Shown here: piece by piece, positions 1-11,100 of the stretch
How the letters are laid out: each line of letters starts with the position of its first letter
Position numbering within the stretch: position 1 is the first letter of the stretch
Assembly: GCA_963573315.1 (NCBI GenBank)
Contig: OY752146.1
Span: 2,542,001 to 2,606,000 of the forward strand
DNA from: Entomortierella parvispora
Taxonomy: Eukaryota; Mortierellomycota; Mortierellomycetes; Mortierellales; Mortierellaceae
Length of the DNA: 64,000 nt
Direction: 5' to 3'
Program-made: the position numbers and the translations under genes
Notes under the pieces: generated by a model
Databases searched by the model: none
The model's input: only the letters and a program-made list of their open reading frames with translations
Told to the model about the DNA's origin: nothing

Positions 1-2
1 CA

Positions 3-647
3 GACAGGCTACAGGAAGGAAAGGACAGTTCCGCAGGAGACAATGTTTATCATCCACCACACTGGCATGAGCGCCGATCTGTCAGTAACGCGGGCGCCTC
101 CCCCAGACCTCTCAGTGGAGCCGAGCATGACTTTATGGGATGGCAACGTTCTGATGGCCACTGTAATGAAGAAGGTCATTCCTCCAAGAGTCGAAGCGGA
201 TCCAAAGCACGACAGCCCAGTGGAACTCACCCACTCGCGGCGGCACCGTTACCGTCCCCGACCTTTGACCGCAAGTATGGAGCACCCAATACTGCTATCG
301 CAGCCAATGGTACAACTGCTCCTCCCCCCTCGTCATCTCGGTTGGCAGGAGCGGAATCAGACTCTAACTGGCGAGATGGAGGAAGGGAGTCGTTCGGGGT
401 CTCCGAACCTACAGATCATGTCAATGGCAACAATAAGCGTGGCCCTTCTTTGGATCAAGGAGGCCCACTTCCTCCTTCGTCTGCTATATCTCTCTCGCTG
501 TCGTCCGTCTCTGCGCCTCCGACGTTATCAAAAGCAAGCCTGCAAGGTGCTCGCCTCTTGGAATCACCCTCCATGACGCTCACACCGCCGACGCCGAATG
601 TGAATATTAAACATGACTTTTTGGCTTCCGATTCCTCTTCTCCTGGG

Positions 648-681
<34 letters not shown>

Positions 682-938
682 GTATGACAAGTATGACAGA
701 AGAGTCCAAAAAAGTGGTGCGGCCTGGTGCCATGGCAGGATTGAGCAGTATGCTCCGTGGCTTGGTCGCGTACAATAAGAATATCAAGGTTGGAGGTGAG
801 GGTGTGCTGGATCCAACTTCAACCACGTCCTCCTCCTCGGCGACCATCGATGGCTCTCAGGAACCGACTTTGCCTTCATCTGTTCACAAGAGTCAACCTC
901 CCTTCAATCCCCCGACCCAAAATCGTAACGAGCACTAA
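3..938 (+). CDS. 3' part of an unknown Ser/Pro/Asn-rich protein (cut by left edge)
   Basis: An open frame runs from the first bases of the window to the TAA at 936-938 without a stop, so the start lies outside the window. About 311 residues are visible. They are dominated by Ser, Pro, Gly and Asn, with an uninterrupted Asn run coded by AAC repeats at 648-681. No folded domain, signal peptide or membrane segment is recognisable. Just before the C-terminus (about 700-790) is a more ordinary stretch with basic and hydrophobic residues (GAMAGLSSMLRGLVAYNK), which could be a short helix. The low-complexity make-up resembles the tails of fungal kinases and regulators, but nothing visible allows a family call. 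An in-frame ATG exists at 135; it is not needed, because the frame is open upstream of it. Confidence 0.6.
648..681 (+). repeat. AAC trinucleotide repeat coding poly-Asn
   Basis: Eleven consecutive AAC codons inside the left-edge reading frame. The tract stays in frame and is a likely site of length variation between strains. Confidence 0.85.
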
Positions 939-1117
939 AATACCATGAACGATACTAAGTAAAACAAAAACAAGCCGCCTGGTGTCTCGATCCATATCTT
1001 TCGATCCATATATTTCGATCCCATGTTATTGATCCATGTAGCACTGTTTGCATGTCATGATTTAAGAATACTTGATATATTTTTTTTGTTTGTTCCTTGT
1101 TCGTTTCTTTGCTCTCT

Positions 1118-2906
1118 TTACTTGATCTTGGCACCAACCACTGAGGGCACAGTGCAGTCACCATGCAGAGACTGCAAAACGTGAATCTCACCCTCATCCG
1201 ACCTCCAGGCAGCACGGCACTCGGGGGTGGTGTGCAAACCAGGCTGGATAGTCTCCCAGATCTTCTTCTTGGGGTTCATGACCTCCTCTGGCTTCTCCTC
1301 CTTCCAGTTACCGAAATAGCACTTGTCACCGGGCTTGGATCCCTTGGGGGGTTCCACCAGCTCGAGCTTTCCAGAGTCGTCCGTCGCGGCCAACACCATC
1401 GCGAATGATTTCACGCCACGCATGGTGGCAGGCTTCAAATTGCAGACACAGACCAACCAACGGTTCTCCATCTCCTCAATGGGGATATGCTTGACCAATC
1501 CTGAGACCACAGTTCTGGGCTCGGCCTCACCCACATCCACAGTCTCCACGTACAAGGAATCCGCATCGGGGTGCTTCTCGACCTTGAGAATCTTTCCAAC
1601 ACGCAAATCAATCTGCCAGGGCTGAGGGGTGGCGGGTCCTGCAGGGACAGCGGGGGCCTTGGGGGCCTTGACCTTCTTCTCCTTCTTCTGGGTGTTGAAA
1701 GCGGGGGCAGCAGCAGCCTCGGCAACGGGGGCAGCAACCTCAGCAGGGGCGGCGGCAGCAGCGGCAGAAGCCTCCTTGTTAGCCTCCTTCTTGGCCTTCT
1801 TTTCCTCAGCCTTGGCCTCCTTCTTATTGGCCTTCTTGGCCTTCTTGTCATCAGCACCAGCAGCGGCGGGGGCAGCAGCCTTCTCCTTGGTGACGAGCTT
1901 CAACTCGGGAGCCTCCAAATCAATGTCGACAGGGACAAGGTGTCCAAGAGCGCCAGCCTGGTCCTGGATCAAATCGAACCAACGGGTCAAGTGAACGCGC
2001 TTCAACTGTCCGTCACGGGACATGGTGGTCTGGAAGGAGGAGAAGGACAGGGTGGTTAGAACACAACAAATCTTGAAATCTACGCGAACATTCACTTTCA
2101 AAGAGATGAAAGAATAAAACATACCAACTGCTCGTGGACCTTGGCAAAGGACCAGAGATCGGCATTGGTGATGTGATGGCCGACAATATAGGTGCGGGTC
2201 TCCAAGTGCTCGTTCAAGGACTAGAATAGAGTTACAGAAGAACACAAGGAGAGAAGGAACGGAACCGCGTTAGGGATCAAACATGATGTAATAGACCTCC
2301 TGAGGTACTGACTCATTCAATTGATCCAAAGCTTCGCCTCCAATGTCACAATGACAGAGCCCTTCCACCCCAAACAATGGGTCTGCGTGTTGATACATGG
2401 TGATCGTTGATCCCTCCTCCTGCATTCTCAGTATCCATGAATTCCTTCCCTCCCAGAATGCAATTGTACCTTGGCGAGAACGCTGGGGTCCTTCTCGAAA
2501 CGCTCGATCCACTCCTTGACCTACAATGGACAAAGATAAAGCAATGTTTAGTACGCGAATGCTTGTGACAGAGTGAATGCGGGTCAGTATATCCTCTTCC
2601 CGAAGATTTGCCGGACAAGTAGTAGTTTCCAGTTGTAAGAGTCGAATTTCTTCTTTTTTTGGTTCCAGTAACAGCAAATTTCTTCTCATGAAGGCTCGTC
2701 GTCATGCAAAGTCCTTTAGACTTTTTGATTTCGCGCCAACTGATCAGTTTTCGTTTCCCATGAAAGGAGACGAAAAAAAAAAGTAAACGAATCGAAAAAG
2801 AATGTACCTCCTTGCGGTCAGTCTCGTTGGCTCCTTGGAGAATCTCGGCGCCTCCGAGAGGGCCTGCGGCAGCATTGATGAAGCTCGATACGACGGTGTC
2901 GGACAT
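1118..2906 (-). CDS. ARC1: Arc1/AIMP1-like tRNA-binding cofactor of aminoacyl-tRNA synthetases
   Basis: Four exons read on the minus strand: 2808-2906, 2470-2520, 2125-2220 and 1118-2029. All junctions are GT-AG and phase 0, giving 385 aa. Residues 1-120 resemble the GST-C-like fold of Arc1 (the run TNADLWSFAKVH is typical). A Lys/Ala-rich linker covers about 130-205. The C-terminal 175 residues are an EMAP-II/Trbp-type OB fold: DLRVGKILKVEKHPDADSLY, then VVSGLVKHI and ATMRGVKSFAMVLAA. Proteins of this family hold cytosolic synthetases (Met- and Glu-tRNA synthetase in yeast) together and raise their affinity for tRNA. The start ATG at 2904-2906 follows a pyrimidine-rich leader. Another OB-fold synthetase cofactor is possible, but the N-terminal GST-like part favours Arc1. 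Confidence 0.9.
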
Positions 2907-4354
2907 GGCGATGTTGGGTTGGACTGATTGAGAAGAGGAGGGGAGCATCCCTTGAGGAGAAAGAAGTTGAAAAGCTGTTGCAAATGCATGTTAAAAATAC
3001 CCTGACGTATGAAGGCGCCACCAAAAATTGATCACATGATCATAGTCTGGAGCCAGCGCGGGTTCCCTAGGTGTTTCCCGCCCTTTTTTTTTTTTGGTCA
3101 GAGTACTGGGAAAGGAGGTTTGACACGAGCAGACGTGATGGAAAGGGGGTGGGGTTTTAGGATCGAAGGAGAAAGGGAAGACAGATGGGAGCTACTGTGG
3201 GGGGAAAGAGAGCTGCGGTTTCGTCTCTCGGGGGAATTTACTGCCTGTTGGACAAAGGTCGAATTTTCTTTTATCCTGTCCACATGTTGGATGACTTTCT
3301 CTCCCTGACTCTTCATTACTCGGCACAGTTCATGAGGGTTCTTGAATCCTTTGGGGGTTGAAGGGCAAGATGGATCACACGTACCCTGGTCAGGTCTGCA
3401 ATGAACGTTCCTGCATTCTTGGAGCAGTAAACCCGTCAAGAACAATTGAGCAACTGAGTCTTGCCCCCATCACGTTCCCTTCCCTTCCAGAACTCTCCAG
3501 GAAGGCAGAAAAAGAAGAGCGGGCAAATCACCCCCTATACTAACGAATTTCTCATAGACAAGAACCCGATTGTGAACAAAAAATTGTTTTAGTGTTGGGT
3601 GGCATTCCCCACTTCTGCACCATTGAAAAGAAAAGAGAACTAATGGAGCATGTCTGAGCCATTGTGTGCTCGCTACTTTCTCGGCTTTTGTTTCTGGCAT
3701 ACTATTGCAAAGAAAAGTGGAGAGGAGTATGAATGGAAAGCGGCGCTTTCGCCCGGTATTCTGGTTCGACCAGACCTCGACCTATCGTTGTGTTGCTCGG
3801 CTGGGTTTTAGAGATTAGATCGCCTGAAACGGAGAGATACAAAAAACGTAGAAAACTACCCCCCAACGTGGACCTCGTTGCCGCTTTCAGCTGCCGTCTT
3901 ACGGCTTAATGATGGCCAGGAGAGTTGAGTCGCACCAAAAAGGCAGGTTGCGATGTGCGGGGTAAAAAAACAAATAAGGGGTCCTCGCCATTGATGTCTT
4001 TGATCGAGGCCGGGTATGTGTCTATGTTCGGCTGCTCTTGAAAATGATTACAGATCAAAACGGTTGGAGTCGTCCTCAAGACGACAGCAGCCCATCGTCC
4101 CCCAGTGTCATGCTCCGAGAATGGAGCACGTTCCTGCAGGGGTTTTTGGGTGATGACGAGATCGGCTTGCAATGGAGGTGATCAAACGAGTGAGGCGGCG
4201 ACAGTGCCGATCTCGCGAGGAATAGCAGGAGTACTGTATCATCGCTCTGCCAATGCAATGGCGTCTGCGATCGCACGATGGATGCCGAAACTTGCATATG
4301 AAATAAACATGGCGGGTGCGTGGCCGCAGAAAGGAGGGTGTTTGTCTGACAACA

Positions 4355-4410
4355 CAGAGAGGGAGAGGGAGAGGGAGAGGGAGGGAGAGGGAGAGCGAGA
4401 GAAAGAGAGG
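4355..4410. repeat. GAGGGA-type purine microsatellite
   Basis: Imperfect tandem GAGGGA/GAGAGG units in noncoding DNA. Purines lie on the plus strand, opposite to the pyrimidine bias just downstream. Confidence 0.8.
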
Positions 4411-5673
4411 CGCACTCTCTCGGCCATTGCTTCCACTCCTTTCCCCCCCTGTGTTTGTCCCTTCTCTTTGCACCCCTCGTTATTTGCTCTATTCTCTTTA
4501 CTCGCTCTCCCGACTCTGTTCTTCTTTTCCTTCCTTTCCTTTTCTCCATCTTCCCACCTACTGTCCACATTCAACCACTTGCCTGATCCTCCATAGATAT
4601 TCCTCACTCGACCTTCAGCCTCCACGCAGTGAGTACTTGTCATCGCTGTCTATCATTCCTGGTCATTCCTCCCTCTTTGCACCTAAATTTCCAACTCCAG
4701 TTTTCTCACATCTCATCAAAAGGTCCGTCCTGACTCTCTGTCTTCACCATCACGCCTCATAACACGAAGCTTCTTGTCTTTGCTGACTTTGCTGTTTGTA
4801 AACTTCTTGGTCCCAATCCCAAGCTATCTCCAATATCAGACCTCATCCATCCAGAATAAGTGAAATCAGCTTCCAGCGTCCATCTTTACAGCCCGAGCTT
4901 TGTGCAACTCTTTACAAACCTCCTGTGTTTTCGTCAAGGATTGGTATGTAAGTGAGGGATCAGGAGGGGTGAGATATGTTGGGTGAACGGTCTGGACGTG
5001 GGTGTTTTGCAACGTGCAAAGGTGTGGGGGGAAGGGGCGAGTCGGTGTGGTTGCACACAGGACAGGGCAGTGAGTGTCTGCATGCTGGTTGTTGTCGGCA
5101 CGTCATCCGAATGCACTGGCCTTGTTGGGAGTTTCTTGCTGCTTCCTTGCATGTATTTGTTAGATTCTCTACCCGCGCTTTTTCTGTTTCTTTGACATGT
5201 TCGCGTGCAAACATGGCAGAGGATGTTGAGCACATACCATACAACATACCTACATGGCTCTCTGCTTGTTGAGCATTCCTCCCAGCTTCCCTCTATCCTC
5301 CCCTTGTCTCCTTCTTGGCTCTCAGCCCTCATTTCCCTGCATGTTGTGGCACTTGCGGCCGCACGCGATGCACTGCAGCAGGGTATCCTCTCGAACCTGG
5401 ATCACCATTTGTCCAATGTTCTATCCTTTCCTCTCTTTCTCAGTGTCTACCCCTTGCGCTCTCCGTCTCTCCTGCTCCTTGATCCGCCTTGAAGAGCCAC
5501 GACCCCAGTTTGGCCTGGGGACTTGTTTGGTTGAGAACACGACGAGACAAGTGAACCCTTTACGTCCCCCCCTTCTCTTTGACTCCTTTTCCATACAATC
5601 GTTGTCGTTGGGTTGGTGCGTGGGGTTCTTCCCGTGTTCTCCTTTTACATCCAGACTCTGACATGCAGTATCA

Positions 5674-5694
5674 CAACAAACAAACAAACAAACA
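5674..5694. repeat. AAAC tetranucleotide repeat
   Basis: About five tandem units in the noncoding upstream region. The same motif recurs at 24118-24147. Confidence 0.75.
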
Positions 5695-7536
5695 GTTGCT
5701 CTCTCGCGTCATCAGTAGCCTCAGTTCAGAGTGCCTTTTGTTGCCCAAACTTCAAACACGACGCAGCCTCTGGCGACTCCTTTGAGAGCTTGAGACAGGC
5801 CATTGAAGTGTCAGCTGCAAGGCGTTATATTGAGTATGGTCCCTGCCTCTGTACTGAGCTGATGTTACTGCCACGGCGGCACCCACTCTGCACCACCCTG
5901 CTCTCAATTGTCATCTTGCACACACACACGCACATGTTCTCTTTCAGTCTCTGGCGCCTCTCCTTTGTGAGGTCGTCTCTTCATTATCTGGATTTGAACC
6001 AGCTGTCGGCTGCATCTTCATCGTCGTCACTCCTGATCGGCTCTCGATCTTTTTTTTTGACAAGTGCTTCCATGCTGGCACACGCGCGTTGTGTTGGTGA
6101 TGGTCGCTTTTGGCTCCCCTTTGCGCGGTCTCTTGGGTTCATCGACCAGGTTCTTCGGTCTTTTTCCTCCTTTTTGCCTCTCAGCTCTTCCCCTCGAAGG
6201 CTCACTGACTCGCGCCCTTTTTTTTTTTTTTTGTTGGAAAGTGCTGCTACAGTTGTCATGGCAGCCATGACAGGGACATGACTCCCTCAGAACATTCCCT
6301 TATTCATTTATTTCTTTGACCGTGTGTCTACAATTGCTCTCTCCACCTCACTGTCTTTTGGCGGGTAATTCGAACAAAGAGGCCCGAGTGGGATGGACGC
6401 ACCTGGACACATCTCCTTTTCTCCTCTCTATCCCTCCGCACTCTTGACTTTACTCTTGGTCGCTTCCACTCCAATCGCAGCTCTCGTCAGTCCTTTCCTT
6501 GATAGCACGCGCGCACGCTACCCTTCCTGCTCTTGAGCGTTTTTACAGATTCCGTCGGTCTTGACTGGTGATTCTTGGCTTGCCACGATTCATCTGGTTT
6601 CTTCCTGCCCTCGCACTTTGTATACTCGCCTCCCCTCAACCTGTTTTTTTTCAGTTCTTCCGTCGTCCACCACCACGCAGCGGCAGCAACGTCGGCGACA
6701 ACGATAACGACGACCATCGATCGCCTATTCCTCGCAGATCCCAAAAGCCGAGATCTCGGGTACAGCACTCTTCCATTCTTTTTATACTTGCTCAGCTTTG
6801 TTGTGCACTCTGTGCCACCACACATCAGTCTGCTCTGCAAACACTGGTCTTGCGTGCATTGACCACCTGCCCCTCTGTTGTCGATCATTGCGCTCTTTGG
6901 CAGCTTACCCCACATTGAGTTTCGACAGCACCCTTCATTGACTCTCGACAGCACCCTTGCACCCTTCATACTTCTCAATGCCATCGTTGAGGCCATCTCC
7001 CCGGGATGACTTGTCTACCTCTCAACTTTCACTCTCGCTCGCAGTGGACAACTCTCCCTTTTGTGTTTGATGAGGAAGTTTTGACTCCGTGGTGTGTATG
7101 TGTCTGCCTGTCTGGCAAACACTACTCCAGCCTCGCTCCTGCTCTTGCGTCGATACTGTCCCTGAGCAGTCGTCGTTGATGCCAAAAAGGCACGTTCACG
7201 ATCCTCCGCGTTGGGATGGCTCACAAGGTCTGGACTTGCGACCTACCCATCCCTCTATGTCCTTGCTTTTCAGCTGGGGATCATGATTCTTTTCTTTTGT
7301 ATTGCTTTCCTGGGTATATTTTGCATGTGGGGGAAGGGGGGTAATGGCAACAGGTGTAGGCACAGGCGACAGGGTGCATTGGCTTTCAAACAAATAAGCA
7401 TCCATGCAAGTCGATCCACTTGACGTTGTTAACCCTTTTTTTTTCTCTTTCCTTTCATTTCAGACAGACGCTTCGATCGGCCGACTCTCTTTTCCTTCCT
7501 TCTTTCTTTCTTTGCTTTTGTATTACCACACGCTCG

Positions 7537-7640
7537 CCCACACACAAACACACACACACACATACACACATACACACATACACACATACACACATACACA
7601 CATACACACATACATACATACATACACACACACACTACAC
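7537..7640. repeat. CA / CATACA microsatellite just upstream of the FAR1-type gene
   Basis: About 100 bp of ACAC runs interrupted regularly by TA. It ends about 85 bp before the start codon at 7725, so it probably lies in the 5' UTR or core promoter. The apparent open frames through it on both strands are repeat artefacts (His/Thr or Val/Cys runs). Confidence 0.85.
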
Positions 7641-7724
7641 GCACACAGCTTTGCCTCAGATCTTTCAGCAGCAATCGGCATCAACATCAGACTCACCCAA
7701 GCATCGAAAATCATATCGACTTAA

Positions 7725-8132
7725 ATGGCCTCCATCTCCTTCCAGGACTCTGGCCTCGCTCACAACTCATCCTCGCCCTCGGCCGCCGTCGAGTCCTGGG
7801 ACGACTTTGAAGGCTCTACCACAGAGCTCAAGACCGAGCCCCTGTCGCCTTTTGGCGGGGTCAGTCTGAGCCTAAGTGTCCAAGCCCAAGCAGAGGAGCT
7901 GCCATTGCAACACACGCAACAACAGTCCTTCCAGGCACCCCAATCGCACGCCGCCTTTCAATCCTCTCTAAACAGTCAGCAGCAGCAGCTCGCTCGCTCT
8001 TCGTCCTCTCTCAATCTGACTTCGACCCTTGCGAATACGACCAACCAGAGTTCGCAACTGCCACCAGTTCCCCCTCCTTCCATCTCTCCTGCACCATCAC
8101 AGCAGCAAGCCCATCACCACCAGCAACAGAGT

Positions 8133-8164
<32 letters not shown>

Positions 8165-11100
8165 ACAACAGCAACAACAACAACAACAACAGGCTTCTCG
8201 GCAACTTCTCCAGATGCAACTTCAGAGCGGCGCACAGAGCAACGTGTCGACCTTGTCCAACATTTCAACCGGGCTCTCCCAGCACCAACCCTATGGTCTT
8301 GCACACCTGAGCGAATTGATGACGGGAGACATGGTCCCGATCAAGACACAAAACTTGACAAGCTACAGCCGAGTCCAGCCGCCAGCTTTGCAGATGAACA
8401 ATAACGGACTCTTTTCCAACCAGTCGCCGGGATTGCTCACGCACGACCAATATTTTTATGACCAGACCGGGACGCTTTATTCAACCCCTCAGCAACAACA
8501 ACAGCAGCAGCAACAGCAGCAACAACAACAGCAGCATCAACAACAGCAGCAGCAACAGCAAAGACAGCAGCAACAACAGCAGCAGCGTCAGGCAGCTATG
8601 TTGATGGCTCGAGGTCCGTCTTCGTCTTCGTCGTCGTCTACATCCTCAGGTATGATAGTTTTTTCTCGTCCAGATCAAAGGCAGCCCCTGTGCTCTCAGT
8701 TGGTGGCACTGACGCTTTCATGTCCTTACCGTTGATGATGGATTCGTTGCCATCCACTCTTCCTCCTCAACTTGCATTTCATTACTGCCGTATCACTCAA
8801 TACCTTCCACTACTGCATCACTTTCCTCCCACTTGCAGCGTTAGCCGCGGACCACGACCTGGGCTCTGGGACCATGACGTTTGAAAAGGTAGGACACCCA
8901 AGAAACCAATGACTGACAGAGTTGTCTTTCCGCTCCACCCCCACATCTCCTCTCCCCCCCCCCCCTTTTGTCCTTTTGTCCTTTTTTTCTATTTCGCTTC
9001 TTTCCCTTTCGTTTCTTATTCAAGGTTTGAACGGTACTCTTTGATGCATGTGCCGGTGATTGTTTTCATTGCTTTTTCATTTTCCTCTGTGCTATTTTTC
9101 TATTTTACCCTTTCGGAATGGATATGATCGGGCTAGAAGTGCGGGAAAACAACAAAGGGGGGTGGTGACATCCAGAGGGTGGACCGTGTGAGTGTGTTTG
9201 TCTTGTGTGTGTGTGTGTTGTGTGTGTGTGTGTTTAAGAGGCACTGGGCAGTAACATGAAAACAGAGGGTTCAATGGGGCTCGAGTCGAGTCGGCCTCAA
9301 TTGAGCGCGCTTTTGATTCTTTTTTTTTTTTTTTTTTTTTTTGGCGGGTTATTTTTTGCTTAACTAGCAGCGATGACTTTATTTCTTTGGTTAGTAACCA
9401 GGGGATACACTGACATGGACCCTGCGCAGAGAATGGGCTTTTAGGAGCTTGAGCCGTGGTTTCGGGTTTGTGAGGAATTCTTCAACGGGATGTCGTTTAT
9501 GTCATGTCTTGGATTGCGCGGCTCTTGCCCTCTCTCCCAAGCTTTTGACTGACTGACACTTTCAATTTACACCCCTGAACTGAGCTGGACACAGGGCGCA
9601 AAAAGAGAGGTCATCACAAGGGAAAAACGGAGGGAAAGGACAGGGTTTCCGTTGTTCGTTATTCATGCAAGTAGGCTGATTTGCCTTTTACCCTTTTTCA
9701 TTTCCAGCGATGGGTCAATGGGGAGGCGCACTGTTGTCCTCACCAATTTGTTTGTTTGGTTGGTTGCACCAGTGCTGGTACATTTCTCTTTGCAGTTTGC
9801 ATAGATGAAAGAACTGGGCTGGGTGCGCGGGAAGAAACTAAAAAAAAGACAGACAAAGACAAAGAGAGAGATAGAGAGAGTAAGAGCGACTGCTGAGTTG
9901 TTGTTGACAACAAGCGAGCGGTGACAGTTGCCACCAACATGACTTCAATTCTGATTTCCCCTACAATGTCGATCATGACATGACCCTTGCAATTTCACAG
10001 TGTCATATGGACCCTTTTTGCCCATGTCAGGGACGGGACACATCGGAAAGAGAGGAGGACAGCGTGCACGCGAGAGAGTGACGGAGAGAAGGTAAAGAGT
10101 CCCTGGGGTAAGCAATTGAATGATAAAGAAGGAGAACCAGAGAAAGGCATAGAGAGGCGGGAGTGAAGAGAGGGAAAGAAATCCAGGGGCAATAAAACGA
10201 AAGGACAAAGAGGATCGCGTTCAAGGAAAAAGCGCGAGTTCCATCATGAGCGCGGGAAGACTTTTTCTGCGTATTCTGGTGACCTTGGATACTTTTCCTT
10301 GCTTTATTTATTTCAGTGTCTCGGATCTCGTCTCTGGCCCTCCTCCCTCGGACATATTTCTCCCCTGTGTGCTGCGTGGCCGCCCCCTTCCGTCCGTCCT
10401 TCCCTCCTTCGTGATCACTCTTTATCCTCCTTCCTTCCTTCTTTTCTCTCCCTCTGCCCCGCTCAATTGGTGCTCACGTCCCATTCTCCACCTTCGTCAT
10501 CATCATCCCCCCCCCCCCTTTCGTCTCTTTCTTTATCTCTTTTATTCACTCCAGGCTGATGCTGCCATTTCAAATCCACACCCTTTCTCTGCCGAGTGTG
10601 TAGTTCTCTTGTCCCTGTTTGCCATTCTTTTCTTTTTTTTTCTTTTTTTTCTCTTCTCACTTGCTTTTTGCGATTGTTGCTTTGCCATCTTTCTCCTCTA
10701 TTTCGCTCCTTTCTGGCCGTGCACTTCCACTTTTGCTTTGTGCGCTCTACCGTTCCTTTGTACTCCATTCAACAACTCAATCAGGCAGATACAGCAGTTC
10801 GTCAGCAACAACAACAACAATACCCGATCTTCAACAGTGGACTTTGCGACCAATCTTCTTCCCGCCCTTTGTTCCCTTATCCTGCATCCACACACTCTTT
10901 CTTGTCCCATCCCGCGCTTTCAAGGACGGATAGTCCAACTCTTCTTTTCTTTGCATTTCCGTTCACACTGCCGCTTCCTCCTCTTTCTTTTTCACATCTT
11001 GCTTTCCTGCCTTTTCGCCCCTTTCCTTTGCCCTTTTCCTTTGCCCTTTTCTCACATTCAAAAACACTAGTGCGGACTTTTGCAAACGTCTCTTTCTTTC

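Larger units (their letters stand above)
2907..7724. other. 4.8-kb divergent noncoding region
   Basis: This lies between the Arc1-like gene (minus) and the FAR1-type regulator (plus). Open frames are short, overlap one another on both strands, and follow base composition: long C/T runs dominate the plus strand from about 4430 to 7720. It contains simple repeats at about 4355-4410 (GAGGGA), 5674-5694 (AAAC) and 7537-7640 (CA/TA). A pyrimidine tract ending in CAG at about 7463 could be the 3' end of a 5'-UTR intron of the downstream gene. I find no convincing protein or tRNA gene. Confidence 0.6.

Noticed and set aside
1571-2059. Gly/Ser/Leu-rich plus-strand frame opposite the Arc1-like gene
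   Set aside because: Mirror of the Ala/Lys-rich linker codons on the minus strand.
3755-3790. GGTTCGACC resembling a tRNA B box
   Set aside because: No A box at the right distance and no cloverleaf stems could be formed by eye.
4076-4762. Several 120-165-codon frames on both strands
   Set aside because: They run through the GAGGGA microsatellite and adjacent C/T tract; composition explains them.
7404-7869. Frames through the CA repeat (His/Thr or Val/Cys runs)
   Set aside because: Repeat artefacts upstream of the true start at 7725.
10246-11070. 274-codon open frame on the plus strand
   Set aside because: Pure C/T-rich sequence gives Phe/Leu/Ser/Pro runs that mimic a membrane protein. There is no conserved motif, and it lies within the proposed long intron.
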